Positions 52,606 to 64,000 of a DNA stretch of 64,000 nucleotides are shown piece after piece; the stretch's first letter is position 1, and every line of letters starts with the position of its first letter. Below the pieces are notes generated by a model that had not been told where the DNA came from, did no database searches, and saw nothing but the letters and a program-made list of their open reading frames with translations. This DNA is from Psettodes erumei (lineage: Eukaryota > Chordata > Actinopteri > Pleuronectiformes > Psettodidae): positions 806,001 through 870,000 of the forward strand of contig JAFBJZ010000603.1 in assembly GCA_016785225.1 (NCBI GenBank). Direction: 5' to 3'. Position numbers and translations under genes: made by a program.

Positions 52606-55600
52606 GTAGGGTGGGACGCCGAGGAGGCTGTGAAGGGGCTGCGAGTTGCTTACTTTTTAGCCTGAGACATGAATGTTTACGATGCCTTCTCTGTCCCTGA
52701 CCCATACAGTGTATATGTGGGCAGAAGTTAGACTGGCCAGTTCTCGGGCCACATATACCACTGCAGATTTATCACAGTGCATGAAGTTGGAGCCATTCTC
52801 AAATGGAGATATGGGGCAGATGTAAAGATTACTGATGCATATGACTTATTTGTGTGATTGTGTGCCTGCCTGGTGTGGAGAGTGGCACTTCTTGCTTCGC
52901 TCCCTTTGCTTTCCTTAAAGCTAAAGCTGTCAATACACAGGCCCACAGCGTGCCAAGAGAGCCACTCAGTTTGTGGAGTTGCATGACAAGTATCTTCAGG
53001 GGCCCCTTACTTTTGGTACTCTCGTTGGATTCATCCATTCACTTTACTTAGACAGCGTGCATGGCAATAGGCCTCTCTGGGACAATATCAGGCTGCAGTT
53101 CATTCAGTTAATAGGTAGGAATTTCCTCAAAGCACTGAAACCTGTTCAACTTACAAATGCAGTTCAGACAGAGTTATTTTTGAGTTGTACAAAGTTAAAA
53201 TGTTGAATTGAGTGAACTGACCCAGGCCACGATAGCAATAAATGAGTTCATAAGAGTTGGTCATTTCCCCCTGTCAGACGGGGCAGCCCGAGACGTTGGG
53301 CCCTTTACTAGGTCATAATGTGGAGACTGAGCCTCTGCATTATTTAGATTTGCATGGTTGCCCTCCTTCCTTTGCACACTCTGCCCTCAGCCCTCAGCCC
53401 TCTGGCACAGGAAGGAAGATAGTGTGGTACAATGTACAGTGTAGTAAGTGGCAGTCACAGCCAGGGCCCTTCACAGCCTGTAGAAATGACCTATATACTG
53501 TATATGTTCAGTAAGGAGGAGAAAGTCATGAATGGCATGAAGTCGTGCTCGCTCACTCACTCACTCACTGTGTTCTTCTGCTCCATCACATCCATTACCT
53601 TGCTCTCCTCTAGACTTTGACTCCTTTTTTTCTCCCATCTGAGCAATTTTAATTGTAATTGATTCGCCATTTAAAGTTTTTTTTTTTATTTTTTTTTACA
53701 TTTGTTGGATAAATTTAGGTTACAAAGTTTAACAGTGTTTTTAATGACAAAATATTGCACGATGCAGGTTGCACAAGATTTTTCAAAAATGCAAAAGAGG
53801 GAAACAGAAGAATGTATGAAGATGATTTTTCAAGCACGATCAAAATTTAAATGCTCAGAAATTGAATATATACATAAAGATTATAAAATATTATTATATT
53901 ATTTTTTTCTTATATCAAAGTCAAGCATGAACTTTAATATTCAAATGTCCCCATGTATACATTGACACCTCTACTATTCTGTTTATATATATTTAATGTT
54001 AACAGCTGCTTATGTATGGTTTAAAGGTAATACTGATGAGGAAATCGTGTTCGCCTTTATGTCTCTGCTTTTGTTACTCAAACAATTAAATTATGAAGAA
54101 CTTCATTTGAGCTTCAAGTTGTCAAGCATCGAGGTCAACAAATGCAATCCTCTCCGTGCCTCTTTCCTCACACTCACTTCCACTTGCCTAACTCCCCCCC
54201 GACTGTCAGCCCCTCTGCCTGAGATAAGGGAGTGGTATAACAGAGGAAGTGATAGATCAGTAAACATGGAGCAATGCACAGCCGCAGTAATATGATACAT
54301 GATCTTGAGCTGCTCCTTGTGGAGAAATATGAAGCAGTTTTTTACGCTGAAAGCGACAGTGAGAGATGTTGAATCCCATGTGCTGGAGGCCAGCAGGGTG
54401 TGATGACACAGCAGATGACCTTGGAAATATGATGTGTGAAATTGACACAGGCCACCTCCTCTACATGCTATCTACTCTGTGCATATGCGTGGGGGATAAA
54501 AGTAAGATAGAAGAGAATCAACGCATGCATGCCTGTTTGCCTTGCATGGAAGCGAGTGCCTCAGTGGTCGCTTACGCTTGTGTTTGCAGTTTGGCGTGAC
54601 CTTGTTACCGCGTTTTGCCCTTCCCTCAGACCTGCCGGTCTCGAGGAGGCCGGTCGGTGCACCGCTCTCGTCCTCCTTGTTGCTCTCTCAAGCTCCCTCC
54701 TTCGTCCTCTCCAACATCTCCCAGCATTCATGTCCGCTCCAGCTGAGCACAGTTCACCCCAGGGAAGATGAGTGTGCAGTTACCATGTTAGTGGAAAAAA
54801 CATTACATAAGCCCTGTACTGGACCATAGAGTGTGTGTGTTCCCCTTTGTTTATCTGGGCCATTGTGAAAAGGAGTGTGCCAATATCACTCAGATTCACC
54901 TGGGTCCAGTCTCTGAGGGATGCACAGCCAGCTTTTGACTGTCTGTGTCTTTTAAATGTGTGTCTATTTGGGCTCCTGTGTAAATTTCCATGAGTCCTTG
55001 TGCAGCTTTTATATGTATTTTTTCTGTTCTTTTGGCCCCTGGGGTTCTTTTTTCTCCCACTTCACATCAGTCTGTCAGTTCTGGTGTGATGGATTAAGTC
55101 TTAAAGGTTTCTGATGGGTGTGTGTTTGCATGCGTGTGTCCCATCTTGTGTTTGAGTCAGGGAAAAATGTGTGTCCCCAGCTGACACCTTGCCGCTTCTC
55201 ACACTGCCATCAATCAACAGAGCCAGTCCTGCCTCAGCTTCCTCATCTTCCTCCTTGTTGCTGTGGTGTATGAGGGAAACTCTATGATGCATTATTTGTT
55301 GGAGTGGGACAGAAAAAAAACAGAATAGAGGAGTGAATATTTAAGATTGGACCTATGACAAGAAGGTCTTTGTGATTGATGACTATAGTTGACATTTGTC
55401 ATGTCTTTTGGCGTGTGTGTGTATTTGTACATGTGTATCTGTGCATTTTACATAGTGTTTTATGTATAAGAAGAGCAGCGAGCGTCTCATGCCTGAGGGG
55501 GGTCGGCTTTTTTGACAAAGCGTGACACAGAGTTGGAGTTTGGAGTGTGTGTGTGTGTATGCTGTTATCATACATCCCACAGTGTTGTTGTGATCCTGAC

Positions 55601-55884
55601 AGACACCCACTTCACAGCTCAGGACACACTCCTTTTAGTCGCCCCGTCCTTGCATGCCGCTGGCGACAAACACCCTACATATACACGCTCCTATACACGT
55701 GACTGTTCAGTCTAGTTTGGTCAGCTTTTTTGTGCGGCGTGTGGAAAGATGGGGCAACATAAGTGTGCTTAAAAGGATACCACAGAGGTAGTTCTGAAAC
55801 TTCACTTCGTGTATCTTGAAGTGTTTAAGGTTGTCACTGTAGCCTTGGCCAGTCACCAACCCAAGGGATACCATGTTGAGAAAC

Positions 55885-56175
55885 TGCCCTTAAAGGTGCT
55901 ATATGTAAGTTTTCCCTGCGGCAGAACGTGGTCTCTTGCCCTTGCAGTTGGTGGTGATGGTCACTTCCCAAGAGCTTCAGCCATCATTGCGTTTACAAGG
56001 CAAGATGCCCACTGAGCAGCACCACTCCATCAGAGCAGTGATTTGCAAAAGTGATGAAATGGGCTGGTCAGGGCTCGCTTGTTAGCATGCAAACTTCAGT
56101 AAAAGCAAAGAAATAACACAAATAGAGGCAAAACGAGAGCGAACGTACACATGGGATGTCAGTTATTTAGTATTG
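55885..56175 (+). repeat. ppp2r2b: Interspersed fish repeat starting CTTAAAGGTGCTATATGTAAG
   Basis: The opening phrase and the CTCCATCAGAGCAGTGATTTG ... GCTCGCTTGTTAGCATGC interior look like a dispersed teleost element inside ppp2r2b intron 1. The end is placed approximately. Confidence 0.4.
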
Positions 56176-59100
56176 CTATCCCCGAAGTGGTCTAAATTGC
56201 AGTGATATCCTGTATCATATCCTTTATTCTGTACTATCAGGTCAAGCTTCAAAAACACAGCACTCAATAGTATCTTTTGTTATACTGGTAAATGCCCATG
56301 CCTTTTAAATTCCATGCCTGAAGTCTGTAACACAGGCTTTTTGTTAAACATTTGTGTATCTTAACAGATGCCATCACTATGACATCAACAGGGTAATTTT
56401 CTCAGACCAAAGAAGACACTTTAAAGCAGTTTTCCCAGGCTAGATAGTACTACCGATTGCAAGTAAATTGTACTTGATGTGTAAAATCAGTGGAGTGTCC
56501 TTTAGAACTGAAAAACACATTCACAAGCTCCCCTGACCACAAACATCTGTTTGCTGAAGTGCCCTAGAGCAAGACACTTTTGTGCCTTTTTCCTTCAGGT
56601 GTCTTGTGGTGGAGTTGTAAATGAATGTTTCCCTTCATGGAAAATTGAATTACAAAATCAGTAATCTGTGTCTGTTTTTAGAAGGGATTGATTGAAGCAG
56701 TGTTATTACAGTATTTATTTTCAAGTGATTTTTTTTTTCTTTTCTTCTTTCCAAAATCTATTTCTGTTCTTGGGGACGAAACAATGATGTTGGTCATTCT
56801 GCATCATTGTAGCTGTAATTTAACCATATTGTTTTTGTAATGTAGTAAACTTTCAAGAAATTGTATCTCTTATTGTACTTCATATTGTATGCTGAGCTCT
56901 TTGGCCTAGTTTAGCCTCTTCAACTCATAGTTTTGACTTTGCGACCTGCAACGTTACTTTACAAGTAGAACCAGTTAGATTTCGTCATGTAAGTGATGCG
57001 CAGATCTGGATTTGTACTGGTGCCAATGCTGACCTTTTTAAACTGATGATGTATTGCCCAGATATGATTTGTTGTACCCACATTTGTGTTTTCCTGTCAC
57101 TGTTATGAAAATAGCAGCAAAGTGATTTCATAAACCTGTTGGTCAGGGTGCCTGCCTGGTGTTACCATGGCACTTGCCATGGCCCACTGGTGAAGCCCCT
57201 CACATGCTCCATGAAGTATTGCATCAGGCATTTGCAATACGTGGTGTGTGATACTGTGTGTCCTGCTGAGGCTAACAGAGGGAACGAGCTGTGACATGGA
57301 GTGCAATGGGAATTGGTCATTCCAAAGTGGAGCAAAGGGGAGAGAAAGGCAAACAAATTGCCACGTTAGCATTCTTAGTAAGGTTGGAAATATATATGTT
57401 TAAACACTACTTTAGTTCCTAGCAGTTATCTTCATTCCACTGCACTTCTATGTGAAAATGATATAAGTTTGAAAAACAAGAAAAGGTGACAAGAAAAGAA
57501 CAAGAAAATGTTCACATAGATGAAGTGTGTAGCTAGGGGCAATGCAATAATCATTTTCGTATTTTTATTGAATGAAATGAAAGGTAAAATGTGGGCCTGG
57601 AGGAAGGAAGTCAAAATAATAGCTGATGTTATACTTTGGAAAATGGTGAGTTGCAAAATTTGAAATGAGTGTAAGCAATGTGTTGTGAAACGTGCCCTTT
57701 GAATCCCACCAGGATGATCTCTGTAGCCTATGGGAACCAAAATGATCGCGATGTTCTCTTCAACAGTGAGACAAAAACAACATAACGTATCAGTCTCTTG
57801 CTCATGCAGCCCTCGTCCGCAGCCTCACTTTACAACAAACACTTCCTGCTAGGCCTCTACAGTAAATCTATATGAAAACAAGAAAAGGAGAGAGCAGTTA
57901 CAGTATCACTTGGACTCCTAACAGTCTTACAGCTTCACAGGAGGTAGTGTATCGTTACAGAAAACACAGTTAGGCAAGTCTCTTTCTCCCTTTTACTTAT
58001 CACTGATTCACATACACATAAAACCAGGGGAAATGTTTCACCTCTGACCTTTAATGGTGAGCCTCAGTGTTTTGAACTCCCTGTGTTACACAGCATTGAC
58101 TAAACCCCTGTTGGGAGCTAAAGAGCCAGACAAAGAGGCTCCTTATCGAGCTGGACTGCTGGGTCTTTGCTCTGGCTGGCGAATTGCAGCACAGAGACAC
58201 AGCTACTATTGGGATTGGGGTATATATAGAACATCAGGATGGGCTTCCTCTTTCTCTCAGGCTCCCTCTCTATGCATCTGTCTCTGCGGTTTTGTAAAAG
58301 GTCCTGATGGGTTCAGTGAGACAGGATGCTGCAAATAAATTCCCAGCGATGCAATAAATGTATTCATTCAAACTCCCTACGTCCCCACATCTTGTATTTT
58401 TCACTTTTAAAAATAATATTAATTATTTATATTATATTATTAAATAAATCAATGTTTTGGCAAATGTACTGATAAAATTTAAAAAATAACTGAAACACAA
58501 ACACACAGACCATATATACCATTATGTGTTAAGAGGCAATACTGTTTGAATGTTCTCCTGGTGTAATTAAACATGGGTTCTTTATTTTTATCTTTTTTTA
58601 TATATTTATCTTTATTTCTTTTTCGCATTAAATACAAGTAAAATCAGACTATCTCAGGGTGAGGTATAACAAGTGTTCAGCATACCCAGGTGCTCCACAT
58701 GGATAAATAGCTTTTATTGTTTGCGTCACAGTGTTTTTAAGCTGTTTGAAGTTAGATTAGAAGAACAGACTATGGCTTGGATGAAATTTTAATGAGGTCG
58801 TGTAGCAGCGGTGAAGAGGATACACTACACAGCTGTTAAGAGGAACAAATAGTACAATAATAAAAACAAAGTGTCGCAGCAACTGTGCACATTTGAAATA
58901 ATACAGCAGAAGGAAAAACTTGATAATTTTTGCTTTAGTCACATATACCGAATGTATGTGCATTGCAACTGTATATACATTTTTACATATTTCAGGAGAA
59001 CATATACACTGGAGTGCCAAGTGTAAATTTTGTTTCCCAACAAGGGGTATATGTATCCCAGTGGGGAGGTATGTGGAAAGATCGTAGATTGACTCAGTTA

Positions 59101-59199
59101 ATTAGTTAAAAATAGAGATTATTATAATGGTTATAGTTAAACTATCCACTTTCATCAACAAAAATGACTCTGTCAAAGGAGAGCCAACTCCAAACACAC

Positions 59200-59400
59200 T
59201 CCAAACTCCAACTGTCATGGGACTGAGGCATGGAGACAAACAACCATTCACAGTCACACCTACAGGCAGTTGAGAATGTTTTTGGAAGGGTGGGGGAAGG
59301 CGGAGTACCTGGAGAAAACCCTTGCAGGCACAGTGAGAACATGCAGACTTACATACAGAAAGAGAACCCTCTTGCTATACCATGCTAACCATTGCAGCAA
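59200..59400 (+). repeat. ppp2r2b: Interspersed repeat with 'cacctacaggca...cggagtacctggagaaaaccc' core
   Basis: Series CACAGTCACACCTACAGGCA, ATGTTTTTGGAAGG, CGGAGTACCTGGAGAAAACCC, GAGAACATGCAGACTTACATACAGAAAGAG, CATGCTAACCATTGCAGC. This order is shared by one of the commonest dispersed repeats in fish genomes. It is embedded in ppp2r2b intron 1. Confidence 0.6.
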
Positions 59401-61009
59401 CATGAAGCAGGTTAAAAGCAAATTAGTTTTAGTTTGTCACACTTTATGCTTTCCCAAAGGGGCCAAAAATCACTTTCAGCAGGTTTAAAGAGCATCCCAT
59501 TCAAATTTATTCAAATTAACAGATTTGAAACATGATCTGTGGCATCATTTACATCAGACAAAAAAAGGTGAGATGAATGAGATGAATTTCTCTGACACTT
59601 TTTGGGTGTGCAAATGAACAGAGACCAACACTGTTCTGATTCAAATCCTCCAGATGAGGGGGATTGAATTTTATTTCCTCTGTTGGCTTCACATCTAGCA
59701 TGGCTTGTAGGGTAGTCATAAGTACATGCACACAAAGTCAAGGAGTGCGAAGACACCAGTATGGTGGACAAACAGTCCTTCAGATCCTCAATCACCGTGA
59801 AGGTTTATCTCAACTGGCTGTAGAAACCCACACCCACAGATACGATGGCTGTGATCCAATTAGATCTCACTTTAGGCTCCCTTTTATAGTTTCCCAGCAT
59901 AGTTTTTCAATATCCCTCTGAAAATAGCCATCCATTGTTGCAAAGTCATCACAGTCCTGTTTGTGCAGAACAACCTGAGTAATACGGTCGATATGTAGCA
60001 GGGATCAAAACCAAACAAAGTCTGGAGCAGAGATGGCTATACAGCTGTTTATGAGACCTTTGTTGTGTTTTCTCTCTGTCAGCACCATGGACAGAGTATA
60101 GTAGTGTGTGTGTGTGAGAGAGAGAGAGAGAAGGGTGCTCCACGTGCCATACTGTAGTGAAGGCCTTCATTGTTCTGTCTGAATGGTGTTCTACACATGA
60201 GACATGGCACTGGATAAATAATGGAGCTTAATGCTGCCGTATGAGGCAGCAGACAGCGGCAGTACATGAAGTACCAGCCTGTCTCTCCTTTCTGTCTCTT
60301 TTTCACTTACTGCGCCACTCCAGAGCCCCGGCCCCCACACACACATACACACAAAGTACACAATACAAAACACACAACTGTTTGAATGGATGGATGGCAC
60401 ATGATGCCCCATGATGAGTCATAAATCAGCAAACCAATTCTCTCTCTGTCTGCCTCCATTTTTGCATATCTCTCGTTTTAGACTTCTGACTTCACAATTT
60501 GTGATAAACAGCAATAATATGCAGCTTCACACAGTGAGACACACCTCATTTTACAGCTGTGTACTATCTACTATTAATCACTGTGATGAAATATGAAGAT
60601 ATAGCTAATATATTGCAAAAACACTACATGAGATTATCTTTCAGTATTCGATCAATAGCCAGTTCCATTCACATAAAGCTGTATCCATGAACAGTTAAAA
60701 GTGCAGTCATTTAATATCTGCTGAACAGGCAAAATCCATTGTAGTGTTTATATTCCAGACATATGCAAATTTGGCAAGCTTTCATATGTGACTTGACACA
60801 GTGTAGATTCTTTAGAGACAGATGGGAAAGACAGACTGTTTTCTGCTCACGCCCTGCAAAGCGAGACTTGTGGCTAAATTCCAGAACACTGAAAGTCTTC
60901 TCTAAATAAATATTCTCTTAATTTTCTATATTTTAAGTAATTTTGGCCCTTCTTTGTATTTTTGTATTTAATGCTCATTTTGACATGAACCAAAATATCC
61001 TATAAAGCT

Positions 61010-61235
61010 AATGACGCTGCCACTTTTAACTGTTCTTTATGTTTAGTGTTAATTTGCAAATGTTAACACTCGACTAAGATGGTGAACATAATGAACATGA
61101 AAAACATAAGCATTTTTTTTGCATTGTTAGCATGTTAGCATACTGATTCCAGCACTGTAAATACTAAACCCGAACTAACATTTTCCTGTTTGTTAATGAA
61201 ATTGTTTCGGCAGAGCCTTGTTGACCAGCTTAGTC
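61010..61235 (-). repeat. Percomorph interspersed repeat, inverted fragment
   Basis: Carries GTTAGCATGTTAGCATACTG and TTAACACTCGACTAAGATGGTGAACAT, the internal module of the same family as 9640..10185, here degraded. Confidence 0.45.
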
Positions 61236-61894
61236 TCACTGAAACCTAACCAGATTTTAAACCCCACCACTGACTGACACCATATTACCATTTTCTGGAT
61301 TTGCATTTACTCTGCTCCAGTGGGATTATGTAGACATGACTGAATGAGACTCGGTGGGATAAGCACATGTCGCTTATTGGCTCAACGTATTCATAGGCAG
61401 GCTTGACCGAAGAAGGGTCCTGGACTGATTGTATTCAGAGGACATTAAAAAACAAAAAAAAGATGAATGCAGATTTTTTACACAACACAAATGAAACTTT
61501 GGATGACAACATATGAGGAGCATCTATAAACATTTTGTTAAAATGCATGGAAGGCTATAAGCCATTTAATGCATCCTTGCAAAGAGAGAAACAGTTTCAC
61601 TGTAATGTGTAAACTTCTATTATACATTAAGACTGATACTTAAAATACATTTTACATAGATACAGTCCATCTTGCTAAATTCTGATTGAATTTTAAAAGC
61701 TGACAAAATACAGGTACTCTGTCCACAATGTTATTTAATTTCGACCAGACAAAATTAATCTTTAGACAAATGGCCTTACAGTGCAGCCATGATCTGACTT
61801 TAACTCCAAGATCTGTTGATGGGCAGAGAGGGTGTGCTCTCACTCTCACTCTCACTTATGTTTGAGCTTTTTTCAATTTGTTCTCAACCATGGT

Positions 61895-62162
61895 GTCACA
61901 GCCCTGGCTCAGGGGAGGCAACAGGGAGGAGTCAAACAAGGTCTATGATTTACAAAACAAAGTCTATTGCCCACCAAATTAAGAATGGAAAAACCAGAAG
62001 GACACAATATGGAGAGGTGAATGACAGAAGACACTAAGACGAGCCTGGCAGGGTTTTTAAAGACTTTCCACCAGGTGCAAGAGGTCAGGTAATAAGAGGG
62101 GAGGAGCCAAAGGATCAATGATAACTGCAAGACACAGCACAGAACAGCTTCAACCATAACAC
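61895..62162 (+). repeat. ppp2r2b: Interspersed repeat bounded by 'gtgtcacagccctgg' and 'ccataacac'
   Basis: A discrete block opening GTGTCACAGCCCTGGCTC and closing CAGCTTCAACCATAACAC, with CAGGTGCAAGAGGTCAGGTAATAAG inside. The ends are weakly inverted (GTGTCA / ATAACAC), suggesting a small DNA element. The family is not named. Confidence 0.35.
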
Positions 62163-64000
62163 TTGACTCTCAGTGATTAGCTCTCATTGATCTGACCAAA
62201 TGGCTCCGTGACCCACCTAACATAAAATGCCTGGTGTGTGACAAATATAGAGCCCGAATTAAGTTTCCCACCAGTAGCCTATTTGATGCTTGGAAATTAC
62301 TTACAGTAAATGTTTTTCAGGGCCAAGACCTGAAATGACCAGACCCATCTATCCTGAGAGGCGTTCCTCCTGTACTCCACATTGCCTCATACCAGGCCTG
62401 CTCAAAGTGACATTGTGCGAAGCCAGTTTGTAGTAGAAGCTTTGGCAAAACTGTACACAGAAAGAGAACAGTGACATTACACTGAAAATGATTTAGAGGG
62501 CTGTGGACAGTGGGGCAGTGGAGTATATTTCTTTGAGCCCATCTGGCCTGTTTGAAAGTGTTGCTGAGTCTTAGGGAGGCGGTCAGGAGGTAGAATACAG
62601 ATAGTGATGGATAGGATGATGGATGCAGGGGGAGGGGGGAAGATGAGAGTGCAGATTTGGGGGAAAAGGGAGCTCTTTTCCAGCAGAGCTGAACCTCAGG
62701 CTTGGCTGCGGCACACTGCTCTGCCTGTTTTCATACCAAGCACTCGGCTCTGGCTCCCAACCAGCTTCATCTTGAACCAGTGTTTCTGAACCCCACAACG
62801 CACCCATCTCACTCGCTTTCTCTCTCCTTCTCTGATATTTTGGCTCAACCCTTTCTCCCCCCCTTCATCTCTCTGACTCTGATTCACTTCTTCCTTCCTT
62901 TGGCTCTCCCCTTTCAGTTTTTCTTACCTTCATCCCTCTCTTTTGCCCCCCCTTCGGGCCTTTTTTCCAGCCTTCCGGTAGTACAGAGGGGTGTGGGACA
63001 TGGCCCCCAGGTTTCCATAGTGATACTTTGTGTCCTGATGTCATTAGTATTGACGGTGTGCAGCTAGGCCAAGCTGTCCTGGCACAGAGGCTGTTTACTG
63101 TTTATCCCAAACTTCAACCATTCATTCACTGTGAGACTTGTGCGTGTCTGAGCATGTGTGTGTGTGTGTTTGTGAGACATCAGTTCAGACTGTTCAGTTC
63201 AGTTCTGATTGTTACATTCTTACATTCTGATAGCTATAACAATGAATGAATAAGCAAGAGATAGAAAAAGGTTTTTAATTTGTGATTGTCTGATGAAAAA
63301 GCTCTTGGTGTGAAGCAGCGTGGTCTTATTCCTGGAGCTGGGTTTGCACCAGGGAGAGGCTTAGCGCGGGGGAAATGGCGGCTTCAGGAAAGAAACATCC
63401 CCTCTGTCTCCTTGCTCACTGTATGATTACTGAAGTGTGGCTGCAGAGCACACCTCCCGTATCGCTCTTCCTTCATCTGGTTGCTTCAGTTGCTCGTCTG
63501 TCCAAGGAGATGGACGCCCCCGCAGCACCGCTCCCTTCCCTCTCCCCAGATATGTATGCGTGTTTGCTTATGTGCCCGTGTGAATGACCTCATGCATCTG
63601 TGCTGTGCACTGAAATCGCAGGGCTGCTTCCGTGTCTCCACCCATACAGATTGTTCTTCTAAGAGCTCTCCTGCAGGCCCTCGGTTGGCAGGTTGTGGCC
63701 TCTGTGTTGCCAGAGTAATTAGTTCTGCTTGGTGTCTGAAGCCGATGTTGGACAAAATATGGATCCCATATTGATGCTGTCACATCACATGCAGGGAGAG
63801 CACATCTACGGTGCTGGCTTCCAAGGCATGCACAAACATGATCTTGTTTCTGCATACATATACAAAGTCTTCTTTGCATCACCCCTCCAATCTTGAAGAT
63901 TGTCTTTGGATGCACAAAAAGACATTTACTGCATTGATTGAAATGTGACCCGAACCAAGAGCTGATGTTTGTACATCAGTATTGCTGTATGTGTCTGGTG

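Larger units (their letters stand above)
52606..64000 (+). other. ppp2r2b: ppp2r2b intron 1 (partial)
   Basis: Starts at the GTAGGG donor after the B-beta-2 exon and runs to the window end. I looked for the other known alternative first exon (MEEDIDT-type) and the shared exon (ADIISTVEF) and found neither. Contents: short CACT repeats near 53550, a TA/T-rich stretch (53.6-54.0 kb), interspersed repeats at 55.9, 59.2, 61.0 and 61.9 kb (listed separately), and a pyrimidine-rich block at 62.8-62.97 kb. Confidence 0.7.

Noticed and set aside
62702..63067. 121-codon plus frame rich in Pro/Leu/Ser
   Set aside because: It is driven by the pyrimidine-rich block at 62.8-62.97 kb inside ppp2r2b intron 1; no domain or splice context fits the host gene.

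Overview
This is a nuclear genomic window from a ray-finned fish, most likely a percomorph teleost. It is intron-rich, has no bacterial-style gene packing, and holds many dinucleotide microsatellites. It also contains several interspersed repeat families that I recognise from percomorph genomes, for example palindromic elements with a 'gctaagctaagct' core. I cannot name the species.

Region by region: (1) 1 to about 35 kb is a gene-poor stretch upstream of nkx2.5. It holds microsatellites, decayed interspersed repeats, two long hairpins and a few GC-richer patches, and I find no convincing coding exon there. (2) 35.2 to 39.15 kb holds the cardiac homeobox gene nkx2.5 on the plus strand (two coding exons, 330 residues), with a GATA-motif-rich stretch about 2 kb upstream. 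(3) 41.69 to 43.71 kb holds bnip1 (SEC20-type SNARE) on the minus strand, six coding exons, 228 residues. (4) 44.07 to 46.25 kb holds atp6v0e1 (V-ATPase subunit e) on the minus strand, three coding exons, 81 residues, with a probable extra 3'UTR exon. (5) 47.69 to 51.46 kb holds rpl26 (ribosomal protein uL24) on the minus strand, a non-coding TOP exon plus three coding exons, 145 residues. (6) From about 52.1 kb to the window end, on the plus strand, lies the 5' end of ppp2r2b: a leader and the first coding exon of the B-beta-2 (mitochondria-directed) form of the PP2A regulatory subunit. The remaining ~11 kb reads as its first intron, with more repeats.

The run nkx2.5 - bnip1 - atp6v0e1 - rpl26 has the same order and relative orientation as human NKX2-5 - BNIP1 - ATP6V0E1 - RPL26L1 on 5q35, which independently supports the identifications. 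Two departures stand out: crebrf is absent between bnip1 and atp6v0e1, and ppp2r2b rather than ergic1/dusp1 follows rpl26. The genes are not one pathway. They are housekeeping genes (ER-Golgi SNARE, proton pump, ribosome) beside two developmentally or neurally regulated genes. Splice junctions were assigned by eye from GT/AG and reading phase, and all coding junctions close in frame.
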